A stretch of 64,000 nt of DNA from Chrysophaeum taylorii (Eukaryota; Sar; Pelagophyceae; Pelagomonadales; Pelagomonadaceae). The notes below the pieces were generated by a model that did not search any database, had not been told where the DNA came from, and saw only the letters and a list, made by a program, of their open reading frames with translations. Location of the stretch: contig JAQMWT010000415.1 of assembly GCA_029834535.1 (NCBI GenBank), positions 62,001 to 126,000 on the forward strand, written 5' to 3'. Position 1 is the first letter of the stretch. Every line of letters begins with the position of its first letter. Below are positions 21,801 through 30,707 of this stretch, one piece after another. A program made the translations under genes and the position numbers.

Positions 21801-24384
21801 CCGAAATCCGACCTCAGCGCCCGGACGGCCGCGCGGCAAAAGGCACGAGTGTCGCCGTGCTCGAGGTCTAGGAGCAGCCGGAGTCCGTGCCCGTATCGGG
21901 CGGCAAAATCCGGAAACGAGTACCTGAACGGCCAGCCCGACCTCTGGATCGCGACGGTCTCGAAGACGCCCGAATATCGGAGCTGCTCGAGGACGAGCCG
22001 GGAGGTGAAAATATCCCTCACCTTCTCGGCGTTGGGCTTGATGCAACGGACGTAGTGGGCGTCGGTCGCGTCGAGCGTGCCCATCAGCGACGCGAGCTGC
22101 GCTCGAAACTTCTTGCTCGCGCTCGTCTTGTGGGATTTTCGCGGAGACTTTGGTGTCGTCGTGTGCGCCGCCTTCGTTTGCGTCAAAAATGCCTCGTCGG
22201 GGGCTTCCTGGTCAAACCCGAGCAGATTTTGGAACCTGGGGTCGTCCGACGCGTCCAGACACTGCTGCAGGTCCGCGCTCAGCCGGTCGAGATTCTTTTC
22301 CAGAAAGTCGCGAATCTCGTAAGCGACCTCGCCCGCGTAGTGCCGGATTCCAAACCGGTCGCTCCGTCGACGCTTGTCGAGGGTGAACCGCGGGTGCGAC
22401 GCGTACGTCTTCGCGAGCTTTCCGTGCCATCCCTTGTCCGACCCGCGGGGCAGACGCCCCTCCTCGTCCAAAGCGTCGAAGATGCCCGCGACGCACTTCA
22501 GGATGTCGCCGTTGTCGTCGTACCGCACGTCCGCGCACGACACGCCTTCCTCGGCGTACAACAGCATCTCGGTCTCGAATATGTCCCGGTTGAACTTGTT
22601 CTGGAGGTGCTCGTTGGCCAAATTTATGCACAGCTGCTCGAAAGAATTGCACTTGAATATCTCGAACCCAAAGACATCCAGAATTCCGATCTCCCGCGCT
22701 CCTGGTGTTGGTGTTGGTGTTGTTTTTGTTGTTGTTGCACTACCATCATCATCATCATTTGTTTGGTGGTGGTGTTGGTGGTCCATCTCGCGGTTCACGC
22801 GCCACACCAGCACGTCGAAAAGCTTGGCGTGGATGGCTTTGGCCAACGCGTCCCGCCCGTCCGACGCTTCCGTCGCCGTCAGTCCTTTCGTCGCGAACGA
22901 CCGCCGCCGCCCCGAACCGATCTTGCGCGACACGAGCGCCAGCGACAATATTGCCGGATCCACGCGCAACGCCGAGGCGGCGGGACCGGCCCGGCCCTCC
23001 GCGATCCGACACGTCTCCTCGTCTTGCGTCGCCTCGAACTCGATGTTCCCGAGGTGCAACACGGCCGCCACGACCCCGAACACGAACGCCGTCTCTTCCG
23101 AAGAAAACTTCAACTTGGCCACCGCCGACGCCACCTCCCGCAGCTCGTCGCCGTCGTCCTTCCCGGGAATCTTCGAGCACCCGGAGATGGCGAGGTAAGA
23201 GAACGTGGAGCACACGTCTGAGTCGCCCTTTCTCCACCACGGCTCGCACACGCGCGACGCCGTTTCGCCGACAAACCTTCTCAACTCTTCTTCCTCGAAA
23301 GCCGCGAGCGTCTGGTAGTAGCAGTGGTAGTTCCGCTCCCCGGCCGACTGGAACACCACCCGCGACTTTTCGAGGAGGTAGTTCGTGTTTGCGGCCCCCA
23401 ATATCTGCCCGACCTCGCTCACCTTGATCTCCGTATACTTGCCAAAACGACTCGAGTTGTTGTTCCGGAGCGTTTTCGCGTTCCCAAACGACTCGAGGAT
23501 CGGCGACGCCGACAGGATCATCTCGGGCGTGATCGCGTGCGACGACTCGCCCACCACCAACTTGGAAGTCCCCGCGAGAAGTTGGAGCACAAGCTTGGCC
23601 GTTTCCGTCTTGCCTTTGTTCGAACGCGTCACGAGACACTAACTAAGTAAGCGCCGCCGGCGGCGGCGGCGGCGGAATCCACGACAACACACGATACGGC
23701 GGTTTATTCTTACAAAGCCGCGCAACAATCATCGCGATGATGATGATGATGATCATCGCAACAACAACGAGGTTTCCTTGACCTTTCGCGAGTCGAGTCC
23801 ACCTCTCGATTCCTCTTGAGATCACGCACCCCGCACCACCACACAATAACAGTGTTGTGAACAAAAACAAAACGAGACGTACCCGCCCCCGACTCGCCCG
23901 ATATGATCAACGACTGCGGCTTGGCGGCCCTCAACGCAAACCGGCACGCGCGCGCCGCGACGTCCCAGACGTGCGGCATCGCCTCGTCTTCCTCCTTCCC
24001 CAACGCGCGCCGCGCGAAGGTCTCCAGCGTCGCGCCGTCGTACAGCCGAGCGATTTGCTTGAACGGGTTCAGCGCGACCAACACCGTGCCCATCGCCGTG
24101 TAGATCTCGTCCTGTCCGAACCGCGCGCGCAGCACGTGCAGGATGGTGGCGGGGTTCACCTCGGCCAGCATCGCCAGGTCCGCGGTTACGCTCTGCGCGC
24201 GCGCGATGTCCCGCACAACGAAGCATTCGTCGCCGGCGGCGGTGACGACGCTCTCGCCCACCTCCACGCGCAGCTTGCTCTCACCCTCGACGCTTGCCAC
24301 ACGCCCGATCTCGTACACGGCCTCCGACGATGCCACCGGCACCCAGCACGTGTCCCCCGCTTTTAGTTGGGCGGCGCCCGCCAT
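15865..24384 (-). CDS. giant unconventional myosin heavy chain, three exons
   Basis: Exons 24384-23883, 23613-19737 and 19699-15865 join to 8214 nt, exactly 2737 codons plus stop. An SH3-like N-terminus (CWVPVASSEAVYEIGRV) leads into a full motor: P-loop GESGAGKTETA (~163-173), switch I NNNSSRFGKY (~218), switch II DVFGFEIF (~476), the actin-site segment AHYVRCIKPN and GVFETVAIQRSGWPFR. One weak IQ-like segment (FQTRSRRAL) follows. The remaining ~1900 residues are Ala/Arg/Glu-rich and probably helical, with no domain I can name. Intron 1 (269 bp, GTACGT...AAAG) splits the P-loop codon region; intron 2 (37 bp, GTACGG...GCAG) is needed to stay open. ATG 24384 is the first in frame. Role: actin-based transport or organelle movement; class undetermined. 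Confidence 0.92.
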
Positions 24385-24477
24385 CGCGTCTTGACTGACA
24401 CCAGATCGATTTTGTGGCAATCAATCAATCACCCTTGCCCCGTCCGTCGACCCTGTGGCAAGTTGAGGGCCGAACAC

Positions 24478-24504
24478 CTTTGTACTGATGACATCAGTAC
24501 AAAG
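24478..24504. promoter_or_regulatory. 27-bp palindrome in the myosin/glycosyltransferase divergent promoter
   Basis: Perfect 13-bp arms (CTTTGTACTGATG and its complement) around a single A. It sits in the 385 bp between the divergent ATGs of the myosin (24384) and the glycosyltransferase (24770). The core TGATGACATCA resembles a bZIP/CRE-type dyad. A regulatory role is inference. Confidence 0.5.
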
Positions 24505-24769
24505 TTTTTTTGCGGCTTTCTCAGCCGAACTACTACGCCAGTGCGGGGATTGAGGATATCTGGTTGACAGCTGATCCCGTTTCATGGCTCCAAGAGATGT
24601 TCGGCGACGACACGTGATCAGGCCATTCGGGGCCAGCGTCGCGCTCTTCCCCTGTTGACTCGGTGCATGCTGCTGCTGCTGCCCTCAGCTTGTTTTCACC
24701 CCCCGCCGCCCCGAAAAGGGGTAAGTCTTCTATTCTTTGCTCTTCCGGCGCGGCCGTCGCGCAAGAGGG

Positions 24770-27700
24770 ATGCGGCGGCCGTCGTCGTCCTTTCTAGTGA
24801 CCAGCCTGCGGCTGAGCGACGACGCTTTGGTGGCGCTCAACTTGCGGATGCAGGCCCTCGGGCCGGACCTAACTAGGATCCGCCGGATCCGCAACGTGAC
24901 GTGGCTGCATAACTTGCTGTGGACGGGCGAATTCGATGGGCTGGAAGCGTCGGGCGAGGTCATGGGCGCCGTGGACGGGCCGGCGACGGTGGTCAAGGCG
25001 TACGCAACACACGGCTCGGAATCGCTTTTGCAGCGTGACGACGATTGGTCGGCGGCGTTGGTCGACTGGCGGCCTCCGGGAAGGGTCGTGGTCGGCGCCC
25101 GCTCGCGTCCGATGTGGTTCGCGGCGCGGGACGGCGAGTGGGCCGCCGCGAGCTGCGCGTCCGCAATCCCCGTTTCGCTCAGACCAGCGTGGAGCGTCGA
25201 TGGCGTTGTTGTCGCCTCGCTCGACGGTCGGCGGCTCACGACCTACGAGTCTCGGTGGACCGAGAGCGACAACGACAACATTAGTGCTGCGGCGGCGTTC
25301 TACTGTGTTTCGGAGATGTCGTCGTGCACGGAGTCGGCGTTGCTGGCGTCCTCGTCAGCTTTTCTTCTAGATGCGCCAGAGCGCGAGGCGCACGACGTCC
25401 ACGCGCGCGACGTCCGCAGCAGAGGCAGCCTCGCGTGCGGCGTCAACGCGACTCGCGACTCGTGCGACGACTGGACGCGATTGGTGGTCGAGGGTCTCGA
25501 CACCGCTGCGGCCCGTGCCGTCGAGACGGGGGCGGGGTGCCGGCCGTTTAGAGCCTTTGCGAACTTCTTCAAGGGCCAGGCGGCCCCGGCGCTCCGGGGC
25601 CTCGCGCGTTGCCCTGGCGCGTACACCCCGATCAGGCGCGCGCTCGCTCTCGCGCGCGACGAGCACCCTAGCCAGGCGTGGCGCGACCTCGCGACCTACG
25701 CCTTGGCTGCCGTTGCGCACGCCGGCGCGGGGGGTTGGGATCTGCGGGTCTTCCCGAACAAGCCGCCCACGCTCGCCGGCGACGAGGACCAGTCCTGGCT
25801 CGGGAGCCTTTTCTCGACGACTCGCGACGACTCGGAGGATTGGGCGGGTGAACAACCACCACCACCGCACAGCCAAGTCGTCCGCGTGGTCGCGACCGCC
25901 TCTGCATGGCGACCGGAACTCGAGAGGCTGCGCGTCTCGTGCCGCGCGGCCAACCTGAGCCTGGACGTGCTCGGCCTCGACCACCTCGAGCTCGCGGTCC
26001 AAGGCTACGCGCACGATTGGAAGCTGCGACTACTGGCCAAATACTTGGCGGACGTCGAGGACGCGGACGGCGTGTTGGTAGTGGACGCCTACGACGTCCT
26101 ATTGGCGCCGTCGGCGCGCGAGCGCTTTATCGCCGCGCGAAGAGACTTCGTCCTTTTCTCGTCCGAGGTCGACTGTTGGCCGGACGCTGCCGTCTGCCGT
26201 GACTTCCCCCACTTCGGGTCGCTAAATTCTGGGGCCTTCTTTGGGTCTGCCGCCGCACTCCGCCGGATGCTCGCCACGATAGAAGCCAAGTACGGCGAGA
26301 TGGCGCTTTGCGGTAATGACGATCAACGCGTCTACCAGCGATTCGCCGTCGAGCATCCCGGTGCCGTAGAGCTCGATCGCGAGCTTTTCCAGTCCATGCA
26401 CGGCTACAACTGGACGGTCCACTTCGACGACGGGGGTAATCCACGTCTCGAAGGATCTCTCCTCCGAGACTTTGAAGTGATCGTTCGGCCAGCAGTCCTC
26501 CACTTCAACTCGCACGACGGGAAGGCCATGTACGAAGCGTACTCGGCCGCGATCGGTCTTCCAATTTTCGTCGTGAGCCTGGGTCGTCGTGCGACAGAGC
26601 GGCGCGAGCACATCTTCCGCGCGTTGGCTGGCGTCGGGCTGCCGCGCGTCGTCGATGCCGTCGACGGCGACGACCTCGTGCGCAGGACCACTAGTACGGA
26701 CAACCTCGTCGCGACGTGGCAGTCTAAGAGCGATAGGAGGACTGTCGCGCGCGCCTTCGACTGGACGGACCCGCTCTTAGGAGGAGCGGCGATGCCCGAA
26801 CGCCTCACGAAGCGGATCCTCGCGTGTGCCGTCTCGCACCTCCGCGCCGCAGCCGCCGCATTGCGCGCCGACAGATGGCCGGCGCTCGTCGTCGAGGACG
26901 ACGTCGACGCGACTCGCCTCTCGGCGGACGTCTTTACGTCGCACGTGCCGAAAGATGACCCCAACTGGACCGTAGTCCAGCTCTCATATCTCATCGATGA
27001 CCCGTGGCTCGCCGGCGACCTCGTCGCACGCCGCTGTGCGCGCGGCGAAACGCTCGTCCTCCGGGATTGCTGCGCGCCGGCGAACCGCTTGGTCGGCGCG
27101 CAGGCCTATCTCCTCAGCCGCCGCGGCGCGATGCTGCTCGTCGACACGTTCGTCCGCAACAATAATAATTTTTTCGATCTCACCGCGCGTAGCACGCTCA
27201 ACTTCGCCGCCGACTACCTCGTATACAACCTTGACGGCGTCTACGTCGCCACTCGCCCGGTCGTCGTCGAAGACGAAAGCATCGAGCCGCGGTCCACGAT
27301 CGGCCAAGGTCACGTCGCCCTCGCCCAGAGCACGCGAGCCTTGACGCGCAACGTTCTCGACGCACCCTGCGACGCTGGCGTCATCGCCGCCGCGTCCTTG
27401 GTCCTCCAACACGAAGAAGACGCGAGGCGCGACACCAACAGACGAGACCGGGGTCAACTCGTCGTCTTGATCGGCGACTTCCTCGTCCGAACGCCGCGGG
27501 GAATTCAGAAGGACCTCGCGTCGCTCTTGCCAACTATCCTCCGAGCGCTCGAGGTCACCGATCTAAAGGTCCGACGCCTTCTTGCCCAGGCGCTCGCGCA
27601 GTGCGACGCGTCGTGCGCGCCGTTCCCTTGGCAAAAAGCGGTCGTCTTCCCTTCACCCATGAGCTGCTTCGTCGTCGTCGTCGACGACGATCCGATGGTC

Positions 27701-28024
27701 TGCGCTCGACTCGGGCTCCTTCGAGGGGGTCCTGAATGCGCCAGAGTGCGCGACGCCCTCGCGCAGAACGGATCGACGTTTGTGCCTTGTGGCGAAGACC
27801 TCTGGTGCGCGCCTCTCCACCGGCGCGCCGCCCAAAGTGCGGCGAATGCCCCCCGCGTACCCACGATTATTGATGATGATGATGCCGGGGAGGACAACAA
27901 CCCGAGACTTCGCGCCGCATCATTTTTGAGCGCCCTCGCGGCGCATTCGACGGCCCCTCGCGCAGCCCTCTTTGTGGCCATTGCCAACGCCTGGAAGAAG
28001 AAGAAGGGTTATGAATTAGAGTGA
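24770..28024 (+). CDS. double glycosyltransferase: PLOD-type GT plus GT25
   Basis: 1084 residues from the first in-frame ATG. Residues ~1-365 are unassigned. Residues ~370-590 match the glycosyltransferase domain of lysyl hydroxylases (PLOD/LH3): VVDAYDVLLAPS (metal-binding D..D), FPHFGSLNSGAFFGSA, NDDQRVYQRF and VLHFNSHDG. Residues ~596-840 match family GT25 (COLGALT-like): IFVVSLGRRATERREHI, VDAVDGDDL, LACAVSHLRA and ALVVEDDVD. In animals GT25 enzymes add Gal and the LH3 domain adds Glc to hydroxylysine, so one protein here could build a disaccharide; no hydroxylase domain is present. The C-terminal ~240 residues are unassigned. No clear signal peptide starts at this ATG. A hydrophobic ATG reading (24667, MLLLLPSACF) lies upstream but I could not splice it in frame. 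Confidence 0.85.
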   Translation: MRRPSSSFLVTSLRLSDDALVALNLRMQALGPDLTRIRRIRNVTWLHNLLWTGEFDGLEASGEVMGAVDGPATVVKAYATHGSESLLQRDDDWSAALVDWRPPGRVVVGARSRPMWFAARDGEWAAASCASAIPVSLRPAWSVDGVVVASLDGRRLTTYESRWTESDNDNISAAAAFYCVSEMSSCTESALLASSSAFLLDAPEREAHDVHARDVRSRGSLACGVNATRDSCDDWTRLVVEGLDTAAARAVETGAGCRPFRAFANFFKGQAAPALRGLARCPGAYTPIRRALALARDEHPSQAWRDLATYALAAVAHAGAGGWDLRVFPNKPPTLAGDEDQSWLGSLFSTTRDDSEDWAGEQPPPPHSQVVRVVATASAWRPELERLRVSCRAANLSLDVLGLDHLELAVQGYAHDWKLRLLAKYLADVEDADGVLVVDAYDVLLAPSARERFIAARRDFVLFSSEVDCWPDAAVCRDFPHFGSLNSGAFFGSAAALRRMLATIEAKYGEMALCGNDDQRVYQRFAVEHPGAVELDRELFQSMHGYNWTVHFDDGGNPRLEGSLLRDFEVIVRPAVLHFNSHDGKAMYEAYSAAIGLPIFVVSLGRRATERREHIFRALAGVGLPRVVDAVDGDDLVRRTTSTDNLVATWQSKSDRRTVARAFDWTDPLLGGAAMPERLTKRILACAVSHLRAAAAALRADRWPALVVEDDVDATRLSADVFTSHVPKDDPNWTVVQLSYLIDDPWLAGDLVARRCARGETLVLRDCCAPANRLVGAQAYLLSRRGAMLLVDTFVRNNNNFFDLTARSTLNFAADYLVYNLDGVYVATRPVVVEDESIEPRSTIGQGHVALAQSTRALTRNVLDAPCDAGVIAAASLVLQHEEDARRDTNRRDRGQLVVLIGDFLVRTPRGIQKDLASLLPTILRALEVTDLKVRRLLAQALAQCDASCAPFPWQKAVVFPSPMSCFVVVVDDDPMVCARLGLLRGGPECARVRDALAQNGSTFVPCGEDLWCAPLHRRAAQSAANAPRVPTIIDDDDAGEDNNPRLRAASFLSALAAHSTAPRAALFVAIANAWKKKKGYELE

Positions 28025-28048
28025 GTTTTTTTAGCGCCTCCTGCTGCG

Positions 28049-28732
28049 ATGACGACAACAACAAGGTCCGAGGCACCTTTGACGGGCCTCGCCGAGAGGC
28101 GAGCAGGGCAGACGATCAATCGGTTCCGGGAGGTCAAGACGGAGCGCGAAGCGAGCGAGGCAGCCGCGGTCAAGGCGGCGGTCAAGGCGGCGGCGGCGGC
28201 GGCGAACCGGCCGGTGCGCGCTGGTAATTGGGCTGTCCCGCTCTCAGCCGCGGAAAAGAGTGTGGACCAGTGGAGCCGCCGGGAAGTGGAGGAGTTTATG
28301 CGCGAGTTTTGCGGTTCGCGGGATTCCCAAGCGCTGCGGCATAAACTCGAATTCATCTCGCGATCTACTTTGGTCGACGCGCGGGCGCCCGTGGAGAGGT
28401 GCGCCGTTCGAACAGAGGTCAACCGCGCCGTCGCCGCCCTCGCCTGCCACCGCACCCAAGCCAAGGCCGAGAGTTGCCTTGTCAAGCGCCCCGAGGACTG
28501 CAAGTTTTTCATTCCGAGGTACGGCATCCACCAGGTCATAAAGAAGGTCGCCGAGTCTCGCACGAACCAGACCATGTTTGAGCGGCTCGCCCACCTCGAC
28601 AAAGTAGTCACTGGTGGGGGAGGTCTGGCAAGGCAACAAGGCGACGCCGAGGAGGAGGGAAAATATGCAGCGGCAGCCAATTCGCACGACGACGAGGCTC
28701 CTCCTCCTCCTCCTCCTCCTCCTCCGTCGTGA
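28049..28732 (+). CDS. hypothetical protein, possibly last exon of the PLOD-GT25 gene
   Basis: A 227-residue reading with an Ala/Lys/Glu-rich N-terminus (~25-55), a compact middle region (VDQWSRREVEEFMREFCGS... and KRPEDCKFFIPRYGIHQVI) and a poly-Pro end. I recognise no family. Its ATG is only 24 bp after the stop of the preceding glycosyltransferase. A GTGAGT at 28021 and ACAACAAG at 28058-28065 would define a 45-bp intron that joins the two readings in frame as one longer protein, in which case this ATG is not a start. Both models are open. Confidence 0.5.
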   Translation: MTTTTRSEAPLTGLAERRAGQTINRFREVKTEREASEAAAVKAAVKAAAAAANRPVRAGNWAVPLSAAEKSVDQWSRREVEEFMREFCGSRDSQALRHKLEFISRSTLVDARAPVERCAVRTEVNRAVAALACHRTQAKAESCLVKRPEDCKFFIPRYGIHQVIKKVAESRTNQTMFERLAHLDKVVTGGGGLARQQGDAEEEGKYAAAANSHDDEAPPPPPPPPPS

Positions 28733-28795
28733 GATTATAAATATACATCGAGCATCGCCGATCGCCCGCGGTTTACAACCCGAACCCAACAGCCA

Positions 28796-29905
28796 CTAGC
28801 GTGTGCGGAGGCGAGGATTGAGGAAGGAGAGGGCGCCGTCGCCAAAGTGGACGGGGCCGTATGGAGTCATGGTCCTGTGGCCGTGGTCGAAGTCCCAGAC
28901 GACGCGCCAACCGCGCGCAAGGAAGAGGCGCTTAATCGGCTTGGTGAGGTTGTGGGTGTCGCGGAGATGTGTCCCAATGTGGACCCGTTTGGTAGTTTTG
29001 GTGAGGAGGTCGATGACGCTCGGGTCGGCCAGAATGTCGTACTCGGCGCGCTGGACGTCCATGTCGACGATGTCGACGACCGGGGGGAAATCGTAGATTC
29101 GGAAGAGGGTGTGAAGCGAGACCGGCTGGCGGCCCCTCGATGGGTCGAGAGCGCGGCCGACGCCCCAGTCCTCCCCGTAGATGCGCAAGTTGGCGTCGGC
29201 GCGTTCGCGCCGAAACGGCGTGCTCGCGTCGGTGGCCGCGACGAAGCCCACGTGAAAGTGGAGGCGTTGGGGGTCGAGGTCGTTGAGCATCGAGAGGTTC
29301 CGGGCCGTATCGACGAGGGTGTCGAGGACGTCGACGAGGAGGTACCGGTAGTCGGGGGTTCGGTGTTTCTGGAGAAGTGCCTTGTGCGCGGCGAGCGTCC
29401 AGTGGCCGTAACCCGCTCCAAGTTCGACCGCCGCGAAGGGCCGCCCGCCGGGATACTCTCTCACGGCGTCGAGGATGTCGGCATATTCGAAATACTCCTC
29501 GGCCACCACGGGCCAGACCGTCTGCACGATGCCGACGCGTTTGCGCCCGAGCGCTCGGAAGAGGCCGCACTGCCGAGTGCGAATGGCGTGCGCCTCGACC
29601 TGAAAGCTGTACGCTGCGTTGCAGTACAGCCGGTACGGGATCACGACGCCCAGGAAGTCAACGACGAGCATGTCGCGGGTCCGTGCTCGGCCGCTCCAGG
29701 GCTCGAAGGCGAGGAACGCGGGGTGATGTTTGGGGGGGATCGGGAAAAACGGCGCGACAGCATTGATCGGCCGCAGCGCCCCGGCCGGGGACCGGCTCCC
29801 GCACCTCAACGATAGATAGTTCGAGCTGTACCACCACACGCACGACCGGGACACGGTGGTGGTGGACAACAACAGCAACAAAACACGTCCGAACAATAAT
29901 GTCAT
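28796..29905 (-). CDS. FkbM-like SAM-dependent methyltransferase, secretory
   Basis: 369 residues. The N-terminus (MTLLFGRVLLLLLSTTTVSR) is a signal peptide or anchor. The SAM site is AAVELGAGYGHWTLA (~155-170) and the later VDIVDMDVQRAEYDIL (~280) matches the FkbM signature (DIDVxGxExxxL). This family O-methylates sugars or other small hydroxyl groups, so a lumenal glycan substrate is plausible but unproven. It ends 63 bp from the convergent hypothetical ORF and starts 88 bp after the stop of BCAS2 on the same strand. Confidence 0.75.
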   Translation of the reverse strand: MTLLFGRVLLLLLSTTTVSRSCVWWYSSNYLSLRCGSRSPAGALRPINAVAPFFPIPPKHHPAFLAFEPWSGRARTRDMLVVDFLGVVIPYRLYCNAAYSFQVEAHAIRTRQCGLFRALGRKRVGIVQTVWPVVAEEYFEYADILDAVREYPGGRPFAAVELGAGYGHWTLAAHKALLQKHRTPDYRYLLVDVLDTLVDTARNLSMLNDLDPQRLHFHVGFVAATDASTPFRRERADANLRIYGEDWGVGRALDPSRGRQPVSLHTLFRIYDFPPVVDIVDMDVQRAEYDILADPSVIDLLTKTTKRVHIGTHLRDTHNLTKPIKRLFLARGWRVVWDFDHGHRTMTPYGPVHFGDGALSFLNPRLRTR

Positions 29906-29966
29906 TTGTATAACTATTTGTATAATGAATTCAATCGTTGTTATTTATATTCTGGGGCGCCCAGAG

Positions 29967-29990
29967 TCCGTCCGTCCGTCCGTCCGTCCG
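29967..29990 (+). repeat. (TCCG)6 microsatellite
   Basis: Six exact TCCG units between the FkbM-like gene's start and the stop of BCAS2, three bases before the BCAS2 stop codon. Confidence 0.95.
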
Positions 29991-29993
29991 TTA

Positions 29994-30629
29994 TTAGGTG
30001 CGGTCCCGCCCCCGGAGGCGCGCTATTGCGCGCTCGAGGTCGAGATGCTTGCGGACGAGGCGGTCGTAGTCGCGGTCGCAGCGCAAGATCTCGGGGGCGA
30101 TCGCCTCCTGGTCGGCCTTGCGCTTGAGGTTGATCGTCTCAGCCCTTCGCTCGGTCGCAGAAGCGAGGGCCTCGAGTTGGCGGTGGAGGTTCTCGAGGTC
30201 CTGGACGTGGCGCTTCCACGTGGCCTCTGCGAAGGCCTCAGCGAGCTCGAGGTTGACGACGCGGTTCGCCTGATGTTCGAGCTGCGCCCAGCAGTTGTGG
30301 AGCGCGCGGGGCCACTCGGTGCTCCTGTCGCGCGGAGGGTCGCAGTTGTACCGTTCGATCGAGAGCGGGGCGGGGGCCTCGCCGCGGTCGATGCGCTCGA
30401 GTTCGGCCAGTACCATCGGCCCGAACTGCGGGGGGCGCGAAGGGGGTAGCGCGGGCGCCGCCGCGCTCCCCATTTCCGCCTCGATCAGCTTGTTGACGAC
30501 GCCGCCCGTCGCCGGGGGCTCGACGTAGGCCATCGCGTCCATCAACGCCGCCTTCTCCCGCAGCGACGCGGACCATACGTCGTCGTCGTCGTCGTCTTTG
30601 GTGGTTTTGGGGACAATCATCGTCGTCAT
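29994..30629 (-). CDS. BCAS2: pre-mRNA-splicing factor SPF27/BCAS2
   Basis: 211 residues, the usual length of the family (human BCAS2 is about 225). The conserved C-terminal half is clear: LSIERYNC, then WPRALHNCWAQLEHQANRVVNLEL (read in two parts), WKRHVQDLENLHRQLEAL and DYDRLVRKHLDLERAIARL, corresponding to the AQLEHQAVRIENLEL and LVSKNYEIERTI blocks of BCAS2. It is a coiled-coil subunit of the Prp19/NineTeen complex that activates the spliceosome in the nucleus. The ATG follows a short acidic N-terminus (DDDDDD). It is divergent from the DEAH helicase gene with 78 bp between start codons. Confidence 0.88.
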   Translation of the reverse strand: MTTMIVPKTTKDDDDDDVWSASLREKAALMDAMAYVEPPATGGVVNKLIEAEMGSAAAPALPPSRPPQFGPMVLAELERIDRGEAPAPLSIERYNCDPPRDRSTEWPRALHNCWAQLEHQANRVVNLELAEAFAEATWKRHVQDLENLHRQLEALASATERRAETINLKRKADQEAIAPEILRCDRDYDRLVRKHLDLERAIARLRGRDRT

Positions 30630-30707
30630 GTCATCATAACCCCTCTTAACAACACAGTACAGTCGTCGTCGGCCTTTTGCTTGAAAACCCTAAGAAAAAA
30701 AGAAAGG
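30630..30707. promoter_or_regulatory. bidirectional promoter between BCAS2 and the DEAH helicase
   Basis: Only 78 bp separate the two divergent start codons. The segment includes an AACCCCTCTTAAC-like patch and a CTAAGAAAAAAAGAAAGG run before the helicase ATG; no TATA box is evident. Shared control is inferred from spacing alone. Confidence 0.55.

Noticed and set aside
15865-24384. Treating the three myosin segments as separate genes
   Set aside because: P-loop residues are completed only by the first splice, and the second splice keeps frame with an exact codon count, so one gene is the better model.
24667-24720. A hydrophobic 18-codon exon (MLLLLPSACF) with GTAAGT upstream of the PLOD-GT25 gene
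   Set aside because: Attractive as a signal peptide, but none of the nearby AG acceptors joins it to the enzyme frame; kept only as a remark.
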